Source: Candidatus Wallbacteria bacterium
Lineage (GTDB): Bacteria; Muiribacteriota; UBA6191; JACPRK01
Assembly (NCBI GenBank): GCA_016213845.1
Contig: JACQZN010000028.1
Location: 124,001 to 188,000, forward strand
Direction: 5' to 3'
Length of the DNA stretch: 64,000 nucleotides
This document shows positions 49,972-61,786 of this stretch, piece by piece. Position 1 is the stretch's first letter. Each line of letters starts with the position of its first letter. The notes under the pieces were generated by a model. It was not told where the DNA came from. It saw only the letters and a program-made list of their open reading frames with translations, and searched no databases. The translations under genes were made by a program, and so were the position numbers.

Positions 49972-51468
49972 ATGGCGGCAGCGTACGGGAACTTCATCAA
50001 TGGTAAGTGGATCACGAAGGGCTCCAGGGGGACCTTCGAGAACCGTAGTCCCGCCGATCCGTCAGACGTCATCGGCATCTTCCCGGAGTCCGGCCACGAG
50101 GAGATCGAGGCGGCCGTTCGCGCCGCCGCGGAAGCCTTGCCGGCCTGGAGCCGCACGCCGGCCCCCCGCCGTGGCGAGATTCTCCGGCGCGTGGGCGACC
50201 TGCTCAGCAAGCACAAGGACGAAATCGCCAAGCTCGCCACGCGCGAGATGGGCAAGGTCCTGGCCGAAACCCGCGGCGACGTGCAGGAGGGGATCGACTG
50301 CGCCTACTACTACGCCGGCGAAGGCCGCCGCATGTTCGGACAGACCGTGCCGACCGAGCTCCCGAACAAGTTCGGCATGTCGATCCGCCGGCCCATCGGC
50401 GTGGCGGGTCTGATCACCCCCTGGAACTTCCCGCTCGCCATCCCGACCTGGAAGTCCTTCCCCGCCCTCATCTGCGGCAACACGCTCGTCCTGAAGCCCG
50501 CCGAGGACAGCCCTGCGACCGCCGTCAAGCTGATGGAGATTTTCGAGGAAGCCGGGGTCCCCAAGGGCGTCGTCAACCTGGTGCACGGCGACGGACCCAA
50601 CACGGGCGCGGCGCTCGTGAAGCACGAGAAAATCGGAGTCATCAGCTTCACCGGCTCCAGTGAGACCGGTCGTGAGATCGCCCGGCTGACGGGCGGCTCG
50701 CTGAAGCGGTGCTCCCTCGAGCTGGGCGGCAAGAACGCCCAGATCGTGATGGAGGACGCCGATCTCGACCTGGCCATCGAGGGGGCCCTCTGGGGCGCCT
50801 TCGGGACTACCGGCCAGCGCTGCACGGCCACCAGCCGGCTGATCGTGCACAAGAAGGTCGCCTCCGAGCTGACGGGCCGCCTGGTGGAGCAGGCCAAGAA
50901 GCTCAAGCTGGGCAACGGTCTGGAGGAGTCGACGCAGGTCGGGCCGCTGGTCAACAAGACCCAGCGCGAGCGGGTCGCCGGCTACTGCATGGTCGGCCAG
51001 GAAGAAGACGGAGCCAAGCTGCTCCTGGGCGGCAAGGCGCCGGGCGGGAAGCTCTCGAAGGGCTACTTTTTCGAGCCGACGGTCTTCGCCGGCGTCACGC
51101 CGAAGATGCGGATCTTCCAGGAGGAGATCTTCGGGCCGGTCATCGGCATCGTCGAGGTGAAGTCCTTCGAGGAGGCGATCGCGGCATTGAACGACAGCCG
51201 CTACGGCCTCTCGTCCAGCATCTACACGAAGGACGTCAACCGCGCCTTCAAGGCCATCGAGCAGATCGAGGCTGGCATCACCTACATCAACGGCCCCACC
51301 ATCGGCGCCGAGGTCCACTTACCCTTCGGCGGCGTGAAGGACACCGGTAACGGCCACCGCGAAGCCGGCATCACCGGTCTGGACATCTTCAGCGAGTGGA
51401 AAGCCGTCTACGTCGACTACAGCGGCAAGCTGCAGAAGGCGCAGATCGACACGCATCCCGACGACTGA
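49972..51468 (+). CDS. NAD(P)-dependent aldehyde dehydrogenase (semialdehyde type)
   Basis: 498 residues. ITPWNFPLAIPTWKSFPALICGNTLVLKPAEDSP is the cofactor region, SFTGSSETGREI the Gly motif, LELGGKNAQIV holds the general-base Glu, and FGTTGQRCTATSR holds the catalytic Cys. The NGxxGQRCT form and the C-terminus AEVHLPFGGVKDTGNGHREAG suit the alpha-ketoglutarate-semialdehyde or aminoadipate-semialdehyde group. The ATG has GGGAGGAGGAG just upstream. It is followed by a class III aminotransferase, which suggests that the pair oxidises an omega-amino acid such as lysine, GABA or 5-aminovalerate via its semialdehyde. Confidence 0.93.
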   Translation: MAAAYGNFINGKWITKGSRGTFENRSPADPSDVIGIFPESGHEEIEAAVRAAAEALPAWSRTPAPRRGEILRRVGDLLSKHKDEIAKLATREMGKVLAETRGDVQEGIDCAYYYAGEGRRMFGQTVPTELPNKFGMSIRRPIGVAGLITPWNFPLAIPTWKSFPALICGNTLVLKPAEDSPATAVKLMEIFEEAGVPKGVVNLVHGDGPNTGAALVKHEKIGVISFTGSSETGREIARLTGGSLKRCSLELGGKNAQIVMEDADLDLAIEGALWGAFGTTGQRCTATSRLIVHKKVASELTGRLVEQAKKLKLGNGLEESTQVGPLVNKTQRERVAGYCMVGQEEDGAKLLLGGKAPGGKLSKGYFFEPTVFAGVTPKMRIFQEEIFGPVIGIVEVKSFEEAIAALNDSRYGLSSSIYTKDVNRAFKAIEQIEAGITYINGPTIGAEVHLPFGGVKDTGNGHREAGITGLDIFSEWKAVYVDYSGKLQKAQIDTHPDD

Positions 51469-51581
51469 GGCCGCCCGGCGCGGTCCCAGCTCGCCACCGG
51501 ATCGCCTCGAGCGCGCCCGCCTCGAGGGGCATCCGAGTCCCATTTCTCACACCTCCCAACCTCAGGAACACGGTGATTCCC

Positions 51582-52943
<1,362 letters not shown>

Positions 52944-52947
52944 GTCC

Positions 52948-53340
52948 GTGGGACGCCTGACCGGTCGGCCCGCGGCGCTCATCGTCGACGACTCGCAGTT
53001 CATCTGCAAGATCCTGGCGAAAAGCCTGCTCGACTACGGTTTCCGGATGGTGGCGCTTGCGGCGACCTGCGAGGAGGCGCTGGTCCAGACCGCTGCCTTC
53101 TCGCCGGACCTGATCACGCTCGACCTGGTGCTGCCCGACGGCAACGGCTTCGAACTGTTCGGAAAGCTGCGTGAGGCGCGCCCAGGCGCGCAGATCGTGA
53201 TTGTGAGCGACATCCGCCAGGTCGAGAACTTCGACCGGGCCAAGGAGATCGGCGCCGCCGCGTTCCTCAGCAAGCCGTTCCAGGAGACCCAGCTGGTTCA
53301 GCTGCTTCAGCGGCTGGACCTGGGGGCGGCGAAGGCGTAG
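52948..53340 (+). CDS. CheY-like single-domain response regulator
   Basis: 130 residues. The receiver has Asp14-Asp15 for metal, phospho-acceptor Asp59 (LITLDLVLPDGNG), Ser87 (VIVSD) and Lys109 (FLSKPF). The start is GTG at 52948, four bases after the aminotransferase stop. There is no output domain, so it must pass its signal by binding a partner or by phosphotransfer. The last 74 bases overlap the end of the convergent hydrolase gene on the other strand. Confidence 0.93.
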   Translation: MGRLTGRPAALIVDDSQFICKILAKSLLDYGFRMVALAATCEEALVQTAAFSPDLITLDLVLPDGNGFELFGKLREARPGAQIVIVSDIRQVENFDRAKEIGAAAFLSKPFQETQLVQLLQRLDLGAAKA

Positions 53341-54130
53341 CGTCCGGGCTGTCCAGGAACTCGGTCAGCAGCGACTCGAAGAGGGCGGGGTACTCCAGGT
53401 TCGGGCAGTGACCGCAGTCGCGGAAGACCGAGAGCCGGGCGCCGGGAATCCAGGCACTTGCCAGAAGCGGCTGCAAGGGCGACACGATGCGGTCTCGATC
53501 GGCGCCGATCGCCAGCGTCGGACAGCCAATCAGCGCCAGGTCCCGCCGGTCGCCGTCGTGGGTGAGCGCGTGCAGGGCCAGCCGGGCGGTCGCCGGGCTG
53601 GCGAGGCCCGCAACGGCTAGCACCTCCTCCGGGACGTCCACGGCGTACGAGAAGAAGGGCGCCGAGATGCGCCGTACGGCGTCGACGCCCAGGAGCCCCG
53701 TGGCGATCCAGCGGGCCCACCCCCAGCGGGCCAGCATGCAGAGGGGTGAGAGCGCCGTGCGCCCCTCGAGCGCTGCGGTCACGAGGACCAGCTTGCGGAC
53801 CAGCGCAGGCTCCGCTGCGGCCAGCCGGGCAGAGACCATCCCGCCCATCGAGTGGCCCACGAGAAACACCGGCCCGTCACCGACGCCGCGGATGAAGTCC
53901 GCCAGCCGGTGGGCTTGCTGGTAGCTCGAGGCGCCTTCGCGCGCGACGCAGGAGGAGTGCCCGAAGCCGGGCAGGTCGACGGCCAGCACGCGGTAGCGTG
54001 CTGCGAGGGCCTCGGCGGTCGAGCGCCAGTAGAGGGAGCTGACCGGCCAGCCGTGCACCAGCACCAGCGTCGGCCCGGACCCGCGCTCCTCGTAGTGGAT
54101 CTCTGCGTCCGAGACTCGGAAACTCGCCAT
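53267..54130 (-). CDS. Alpha/beta-fold hydrolase
   Basis: 287 residues. VLVHGWPVSSLYW is the oxyanion block, LVGHSMGGMVSARL the nucleophile elbow (Ser about 101), IGADRDRIV carries the acid and FRDCGHCPNLEYP the His, so the triad is complete. The last 25 residues (Pro/Ala-rich) extend beyond the fold and are read from DNA that also encodes the end of the response regulator on the other strand. That extension is probably a late addition. The substrate is unknown. Confidence 0.9.
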   Translation of the reverse strand: MASFRVSDAEIHYEERGSGPTLVLVHGWPVSSLYWRSTAEALAARYRVLAVDLPGFGHSSCVAREGASSYQQAHRLADFIRGVGDGPVFLVGHSMGGMVSARLAAAEPALVRKLVLVTAALEGRTALSPLCMLARWGWARWIATGLLGVDAVRRISAPFFSYAVDVPEEVLAVAGLASPATARLALHALTHDGDRRDLALIGCPTLAIGADRDRIVSPLQPLLASAWIPGARLSVFRDCGHCPNLEYPALFESLLTEFLDSPDATPSPPPGPAAEAAEPAGSPGTAC

Positions 54131-54249
54131 CCTGGCTCCTTTGCCCCCGGATTCTCGCGCCTTTCGCGCCGGTTCTCAAGCTTCCCGGGTTCGTTGACCT
54201 GACGCCGGCAGCGTGCCAGACTGGACGCTGCGAGGCGGGATTCCAGCGG

Positions 54250-54866
54250 ATGGACGACCAGAGGTTGAGGCTCAAGCGGCGGCTGCAGGAGTTTCAGCTC
54301 GAGCGGCTCAAGGGAACGTACGAGGATTTCCTGGCAGGGTCGCCTTACGAATCGCTCTGCGGGTTCTTCACGACTCATCTGTACAATGCGCAGGACTTCA
54401 CGGCCCGCAACGAGAGCTTCAAGAAGCTGGTGCACGCTTTCGAGTCGGCTTTCGGGACCGAAGTCCTGCACAGCATCTCGCTGTTGCTGGACGTGCACGA
54501 CCTGTCCGAGAGGCTCGACGACGACGTCGTGGAGCAGTTCGTGAAGATGGGCGTCGGGCTCGACTTCGATATGGCCGCCTACGAGCGAGCCTACTTCGTC
54601 GCCGACAAGTACCCGGAACGGGTGCGCCAGATCGAGATGCTGGTCGACGCGGTCCACATCGTCCACCGGATCGCCTTCTTCCCGTTCATCGGGTTCCTGC
54701 TGAAGACCCTGTACGCCGGAGCGCTGATGATCGGCGCGACGCCGATGGTGCAGTTCCTCCAGGACGGTTACGACGCTTTCCGCACGGTGAAGGACCCGAC
54801 CCCATTCACGAAGGCGATCCACGATCGGGAGATGGAGCGCCTCGACCGGATATACGGAGTCAAAAA

Positions 54867-54870
<4 letters not shown>
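54250..54870 (+). CDS. FFLEELY-motif-like protein, partner of the acyl reductase
   Basis: 206 residues, largely helical, with no known enzymatic motif. GFFTTHLYNAQDFTARNESF near residue 38 resembles the FFLEELY motif of small proteins that sit beside long-chain acyl reductase genes; this link is from memory of the family. A hydrophobic hairpin near residues 140-170 (FFPFIGFLLKTLYAGALMIG) may bind membrane. Its stop overlaps the ATG of the next gene as ATGA, so the two are translationally coupled. Confidence 0.7.
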
Positions 54871-56977
<2,107 letters not shown>

Positions 56978-56981
<4 letters not shown>

Positions 56982-57006
56982 CGTTTTATAACGCGGTGCG
57001 TTATAG
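56978..57006 (+). promoter_or_regulatory. Sigma-70-type promoter with embedded palindromic operator
   Basis: TTGACG at 56978-56983 and TTATAG at 57001-57006 with an exact 17-base spacer. Between and across them lies TATAACGC-GGT-GCGTTATA (56987-57005), a perfect inverted repeat with 8-base arms. A dimeric repressor bound there would block polymerase. The -35 box overlaps the stop of the reductase gene. It drives the phasin and PhaR-like genes; autoregulation by the PhaR-like protein is a reasonable inference. Confidence 0.82.
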
Positions 57007-57105
57007 TGGCCGTGTCTGATTTCCGGGTGCATCGCCTCGCTCGGCGAGGAATCACCCGGTGGGAGCCAGTGCGAAAGCGCTGACAACAGCGAAGGAGGAA
57101 CGGCC
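57007..57105 (+). promoter_or_regulatory. Structured leader of the phasin operon
   Basis: CCGGGTG at 57023-57029 pairs with CACCCGG at 57053-57059 around an inner CCTCGC-TCG-GCGAGG hairpin (57035-57049). A second small hairpin, AGTGC-GAAA-GCGCT, spans 57068-57081. The ribosome site AAGGAGG at 57092-57098 lies seven bases before the ATG. The structure may stabilise the mRNA of an abundant protein; no known riboswitch was recognised. Confidence 0.6.
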
Positions 57106-57483
57106 ATGGCTACCCAAACCAAGGACACGGCTCGGGGAGAGGGGAATCCCTGGGTCAACCAGATCCGCAACGTCCTGCTGGCAGGAGTCGGCGCGGTCGT
57201 GCTCGCCCAGGAGGAGCTCGAGGACTTCGTCGGTAAGCTCGTCAAGAAGGGCGAGATGGCCGAGAAGGACGGCAAGAAGCTCCTGGGCGACATCCTCGCC
57301 CGCCGCAAGCGCCAGGCGAAGAGGGACATCGGCTCCATCGAGAGCACCCTCGCCTGCCGCATCGAAAACGCCCTGCATCGCGTCCGGCTGGTCAGCAAGA
57401 AGGATGTCGACCAGCTCTCCAACCAGATCGACGCCCTGGCCGCCGAGGTCGATCGGCTCGCCCGGGATCACCGCGCCCACTGA
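57106..57483 (+). CDS. Phasin family polyhydroxyalkanoate granule protein
   Basis: 125 residues. The N-terminal helix NPWVNQIRNVLLAGVGAVVLAQEELEDFVGKLVKKGEMAEKDGKK is typical of phasin/PhaI-like proteins that coat polyester granules; an amphipathic rest ends in a heptad-rich tail (VDQLSNQIDALAAEVDRL) suited to oligomerisation. A strong promoter and ribosome site fit an abundant protein. It is 20 bases before the PhaR-like gene. No PHA synthase gene is in the window. Confidence 0.85.
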   Translation: MATQTKDTARGEGNPWVNQIRNVLLAGVGAVVLAQEELEDFVGKLVKKGEMAEKDGKKLLGDILARRKRQAKRDIGSIESTLACRIENALHRVRLVSKKDVDQLSNQIDALAAEVDRLARDHRAH

Positions 57484-57503
57484 GACGAAAGGCATTCCAG
57501 ACA

Positions 57504-58217
57504 ATGAGAATCATCAAGCGCTACGCCAACCGAAAGCTCTACGACACCAGCGTCCGCCGCTACATCAACCTCGTGGAGATCGCCGAGCTCGTCCAGAAGG
57601 GCTCTGAGGTCAAGGTCGTCGACAGCAAGACCGGTGAGGACATCACCAAGGTCACCCTGTCCCAGATCCTCCTCGAGAAGGAGAAGCGCAAGCAGGGCTT
57701 CGTCCCCAAGACGCTCTTCGCCAACCTGATCCGCAAGGGAGGAACCTCGATCGTGGATTACGTCAAGAGATCCGCCAAGGGCGGCCTCGGCTTCATCCAC
57801 TGGGCCGAGGACGAAATCGACAAGGGCGTCAAGAAGCTCGTGCACGCTCGCCAGATCACCGAGTCCGAGGCCAAGCGCCTTCGCGAGGACATCGTCCACA
57901 GGCTCCTCCGCACCAAGGAGGACTGGGAGAAGGCCATCGACGATCGCATCCAGTCGATGCTCCACCGCCTCAACATCCCCGCCCAGCGCGACATCGCCCG
58001 GTTGACCGAGAAGCTCTCGGTCCTGGCCAGGAAGGTCGAGTCGCTCAACGGAAAGGCCAAGAAGTCTCCTGTGGCCACCAAGCCCGCCGCTGCCGTCAAG
58101 GGCGTCGTGCGCCGCAAGATCGCCCCGAAAAAGGCGGGCCGCGCCCGCGTCGAGGCCATCGGTGTTACCGGCGGCGCCCACGGCACCGTCGAGAAGGCCG
58201 ACGAGAAGGCGTCGTGA
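57504..58217 (+). CDS. PhaR-like polyhydroxyalkanoate regulator fused to a phasin-like region
   Basis: 237 residues. The first 60 residues (MRIIKRYANRKLYDTSVRRY, then VKVVDSKTGEDIT and LSQILLEKE) are the PHB accumulation regulator DNA-binding domain, which recognises both DNA and polymer. Residues about 75-190 are helical and phasin-like. The C-terminus is a Lys/Ala/Pro-rich, histone-like tail (KKSPVATKPAAAVKGVVRRK). It should repress phasin expression until polymer is present. It is the second gene of the operon and its likely target is the palindromic promoter at 56978. Confidence 0.88.
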   Translation: MRIIKRYANRKLYDTSVRRYINLVEIAELVQKGSEVKVVDSKTGEDITKVTLSQILLEKEKRKQGFVPKTLFANLIRKGGTSIVDYVKRSAKGGLGFIHWAEDEIDKGVKKLVHARQITESEAKRLREDIVHRLLRTKEDWEKAIDDRIQSMLHRLNIPAQRDIARLTEKLSVLARKVESLNGKAKKSPVATKPAAAVKGVVRRKIAPKKAGRARVEAIGVTGGAHGTVEKADEKAS

Positions 58218-58272
58218 CGCCGACCGGGCTTCGCTGCCCGTTCGGCTTTCACGCTCCATCAACCGCAGTACT

Positions 58273-58308
58273 CGCCCCCCGGGAGGTTTCGCGACTTCCC
58301 GGGGGGCG
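58273..58308. terminator. GC-rich terminator-like hairpin
   Basis: CGCCCCCCGGGA pairs perfectly with TCCCGGGGGGCG around a 12-base loop, 56 bases after the PhaR-like stop. No T-tract follows, so factor-independent termination is not certain, but the stem is the strongest structure in the 237-bp gap and would separate this operon from the kinase gene. Confidence 0.65.
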
Positions 58309-58454
58309 TATCTCACGGCGAACACGGCGCGCCGCAATCACGCGGCGTGCCCGTCTTGCCGATGAGCCGAGTAGCGATTTCGTTGTCCGTCACGGCTTCA
58401 CCACGTCGGCACGCCTGACTTGAAGGCGGCCGGGAAGGCGCTAGGATCTACTCG

Positions 58455-61400
58455 GTGAACACCCCCCGGGAAAGTGGCGTCGACACGCTCACCCGAAACC
58501 TGGCCGTCATCGCGGCCAACCTGGTCTCGGGTCATCTGGCGTTCCTCCTGACCATCCCGCCCGACCAGGTCTTCGCCATCTGGCCGCCCGCGGGAATCTC
58601 GCTGGCGGCCGCCGTACTCCACGGGCGAAAGGTCTGGTCCGGAATCTTCCTGGGGCTGCTCTTCACGCAGCTCTCCGCGCTGGTCTCCCTGCGGTCCGTC
58701 GTGCCGGACGGGCGCGCGCTCGCGATGGGCGTGGCCATCGCCGCCGCCGCGACCCTGCAGGCGATCGGCGCCGCCTGGGCGCTCGGCCGTCTGGGCGTGC
58801 GGGCCGCCGAGCTCGATGAAGAACGGGACATCTACTACTTCTTCCTCTACGGCTGCCTGGCGTGGTCGCTCGTCGCCTCGGGCGTGGGGACGTCGCTGTT
58901 CCTGTGGGGAAACGTCATCCAGTCGGGCCAGCTGGTCCGTACCTTCAGCACCTGGTGGGTGGGCGAGGCCCTCGGCGCGATGCTGATAGCCCCGCTGATC
59001 ATCGCCCTGGCCGGGCCGGCGCAGGAGGTTTGGAAGGGCCGGCGCCGCGCGGTGTTCGGCTCGATCCTCGTCACGGTGGCGGCTGTCCTGGTGCTCTTCT
59101 GGATCGCCACCGCGGCCGAAGGCGGCGCCATCGCCGTCAGGTTTCGCGCCCAGGCCGCCAGCCTGGGGCAGCGACTGGAGGGGATCTGGCGGGGCTATGA
59201 AGCGATCGTCAGCTCTACAGCCTCGTTTCTGGAGGCCGCCCGACAGGTCGACCGCACCCACTTTCGCCACTTCGCCAGTCGCCAGCTCAAGGAGAACCAG
59301 GGTCTGGTAGCTCTGCAGTGGGCGCCCAGGATTGGCGCAGCCGAGCGCGCGGACCTCGAGGCAGCCGTCCGGCGGGAGGGCTTTCAGCAGTTCAGCGTGC
59401 GCGAGATCACGATCGATGGCACCCTGGTCCCGGCGGCCCCCCGGGACGAGTACTTCCCGGTCGTGTTCATCGAGCCGACCGCTGGTCTCGAACGCGTGAT
59501 GGGGCTGGATGCCGCGGCCGAGGAGTACCGGCGCCGCACCCTCGAGCGGGCGCGCAAGTCCGGAAAGGTGGTCGCGTCAGCCCCGCTGGGGACCGTGCGC
59601 TCTCCCGAGGTGCAGGACGGGTTGGCTCTGGTGCGAGCCGTGTTCCTCGAGTCGGCGCCGGAAGGCCAGACGCCGACAGGCTCGGCCTCGCCCCTGGGCT
59701 ATGTGCTGGGCATCTTTCGAATCCCGCGCATGGTCGGCGCCGCCCTGGCCGTCGAGAGCTGGCACGGATTCCGCCTCTCCATCCTCGATGAGTGGGGCGA
59801 GCGGCCGGTCGTCTACCGCGATGCGCTCGACCCGGGTCAGTTCACCTACGATGAGGCCGCCGCCGCCGGCCTGGTCTACGAGACCGTGCACAGCTTCGGG
59901 GCACGGCAGTGGCGGCTCATCTTCATCGCCACCCGGCAGTACTACCGTGACGAGTACACCTGGCAGCCCTACGTGGTGCTGACGCTGGGCCTGGCCTTCT
60001 GCGGCTGCGTCTCCGCGTTCCTGCTCGTGCTGACCGGCCGCACCAGCAAGATCGAGCTGCTCGTGGCGGAGCGGACCGAGGAGCTGAGGACCATGAACCT
60101 CGACCTGGCGCGCGAGGTTGCCGTGCGGCATCAGACGGAGAGCGAGCTGCGCCTGGCCCGCGACGAGGCGCTCGAAGCGTCGCGCGTGAAGTCCGACTTT
60201 CTGGCCAACATGAGCCACGAAATCCGCACGCCGGTCAACGCCATCATCGGGCTCTCCGACTTGATGAGCGAGAGTCCGGTGGACGGCGAGCAGCGGCGCC
60301 TGAGCCGCATCATTCGAACGGCGGGCGGCGACCTGCTGCAAGTGATCAACGACATCCTCGACTACTCGAAGATCGAGGCCGGCAAGCGGACGCTGGACCC
60401 GCAGCCCTTCGATCTGGGGGCGTCGATGGAGAGCATCGTCGAGCTGATGCAGCCCCGAGCCAACGAGCGCGGACTGGCGCTGGTGCTGGACGACGCGGAC
60501 CGCTTCGGCGATCTGGTGGTCGGTGACGAGGGTGTGATACGGCAGGTGGTGCTCAACCTGGTCAGCAACGGCCTGAAGTTCACCGACCGGGGCAGCGTGA
60601 CGATCCGGGTCCGACACTCCCCCGCCGGAGGGACTCAAAGGCTCTTCCGGGTCGAAGTGATCGACACGGGGCTCGGAATCCCGGAGGAGCTGCAGCCGAA
60701 GCTCTTCGAGAAGTTCTTCCAGGCAGACATCAATCCGATGCGGAAGGTTGCCGGGACAGGCCTGGGCCTGGCCATCAGCAAGCAGCTGGTGGCGCTGATG
60801 GGCGGGACGATGGGGCTGATGAGCCGCCCCGGGCATGGCTCGACGTTCTCGTTCGAAGTGAAGCTGGACACCAGGGAACGCTACGTGCGGGCCTCGGAGG
60901 CGATGGCCGTCGACTCGCCGGTCCGGCAGCACGCGCCAGTGCTGGGGCGCGTGCTGGTGGTCGACGACAACTCGGCCAACCAGTTCGTCATCCTGCAGAT
61001 GCTGGAGCGGCTCGGCTACGAGGCCGACACGGTCGCCAACGGGCAGGAGGCGGTCGACATCGTGGATCGGGTCTGCTACGGAGCCATCCTGATGGACTGC
61101 AACATGCCGGTCCTGGACGGCTACCAGGCGACTCGCCGAATCCGAAGCCGGACCCAGTCGAATCCGAAGGCAACACCATCCACCGTGCCGATCGTCGGCG
61201 TCACGGCCTACGCGCTGGCAGGCGACCGCGAGAAGTGTCTTGCAGCCGGGATGGACGACTATCTGTCCAAGCCGCTCACCCTGGAACGGCTGCGGCAGAT
61301 GCTTGGCCGGCGGGTCGAGGAGTCGCCGAAGCGGCCGCCAGAGGGGCCGGCGGCGTCGCCCGGCGTCCCGGAAGAGGACGTGAAGGGCATCCGCACGCAC

Positions 61401-61730
61401 CTCAACACACTGGCCACGGCGCTGGACAACAAGACCATCCGGCGGGCCGTGGAGCTGTTCCTCGACGACCTCGGCTTGCGGTTGTCGAACCTGGAGCGGG
61501 CCCGCCGTGAGGGGGACGTCGGAGCGACGGTGCACGAGCTGCACGCCATCGCGGGCGGATTCGCTACCCTGGGGGCGCGCCGGATCTCGAGGCTGGCGCT
61601 GGAGCTGGAGGACGTGGCTCGGCAGTCCGATCCGGAGGAGGCCCACGGGAAGCTCGAGGCGCTGCGTCCCCAGATGGAGGCGCTGCGGAGCTTCTTGAAG
61701 AACCTGCTGCCCGAGTTGGCGGCTGACTAG
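58455..61730 (+). CDS. MASE1-CHASE hybrid histidine kinase with REC and HPt domains
   Basis: 1091 residues. Domains in order: about eight membrane helices of a MASE1 sensor (1-230, with FAIWPPAGISLAAAVLHG and WWVGEALGAMLIAPL), an extracytoplasmic CHASE domain (about 240-460, with LVALQWAPRIGAAERADLE), a membrane helix near 520, HisKA with His about 588 (SHEIRTPVNAIIG), HATPase (VLNLVSNGLKFTDRG, DTGLGIPEE, GTGLGLAISKQL), a receiver with Asp about 880 (ILMDCNMPVLDGYQ), and an HPt domain with His about 1027 (HELHAIAGGFATLGA). All phosphorelay residues are present. The start is GTG at 58455. The final acceptor is probably another protein; the REC-DHp-REC gene downstream and the CheY-like protein at 52948 are candidates. 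Confidence 0.93.
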   Translation: MNTPRESGVDTLTRNLAVIAANLVSGHLAFLLTIPPDQVFAIWPPAGISLAAAVLHGRKVWSGIFLGLLFTQLSALVSLRSVVPDGRALAMGVAIAAAATLQAIGAAWALGRLGVRAAELDEERDIYYFFLYGCLAWSLVASGVGTSLFLWGNVIQSGQLVRTFSTWWVGEALGAMLIAPLIIALAGPAQEVWKGRRRAVFGSILVTVAAVLVLFWIATAAEGGAIAVRFRAQAASLGQRLEGIWRGYEAIVSSTASFLEAARQVDRTHFRHFASRQLKENQGLVALQWAPRIGAAERADLEAAVRREGFQQFSVREITIDGTLVPAAPRDEYFPVVFIEPTAGLERVMGLDAAAEEYRRRTLERARKSGKVVASAPLGTVRSPEVQDGLALVRAVFLESAPEGQTPTGSASPLGYVLGIFRIPRMVGAALAVESWHGFRLSILDEWGERPVVYRDALDPGQFTYDEAAAAGLVYETVHSFGARQWRLIFIATRQYYRDEYTWQPYVVLTLGLAFCGCVSAFLLVLTGRTSKIELLVAERTEELRTMNLDLAREVAVRHQTESELRLARDEALEASRVKSDFLANMSHEIRTPVNAIIGLSDLMSESPVDGEQRRLSRIIRTAGGDLLQVINDILDYSKIEAGKRTLDPQPFDLGASMESIVELMQPRANERGLALVLDDADRFGDLVVGDEGVIRQVVLNLVSNGLKFTDRGSVTIRVRHSPAGGTQRLFRVEVIDTGLGIPEELQPKLFEKFFQADINPMRKVAGTGLGLAISKQLVALMGGTMGLMSRPGHGSTFSFEVKLDTRERYVRASEAMAVDSPVRQHAPVLGRVLVVDDNSANQFVILQMLERLGYEADTVANGQEAVDIVDRVCYGAILMDCNMPVLDGYQATRRIRSRTQSNPKATPSTVPIVGVTAYALAGDREKCLAAGMDDYLSKPLTLERLRQMLGRRVEESPKRPPEGPAASPGVPEEDVKGIRTHLNTLATALDNKTIRRAVELFLDDLGLRLSNLERARREGDVGATVHELHAIAGGFATLGARRISRLALELEDVARQSDPEEAHGKLEALRPQMEALRSFLKNLLPELAAD

Positions 61731-61786
61731 GAACCGTCGAAAAGTGAAAAAGAGTTGTCAGGCGGTGCGGGGAAACGCGAGGGCCC

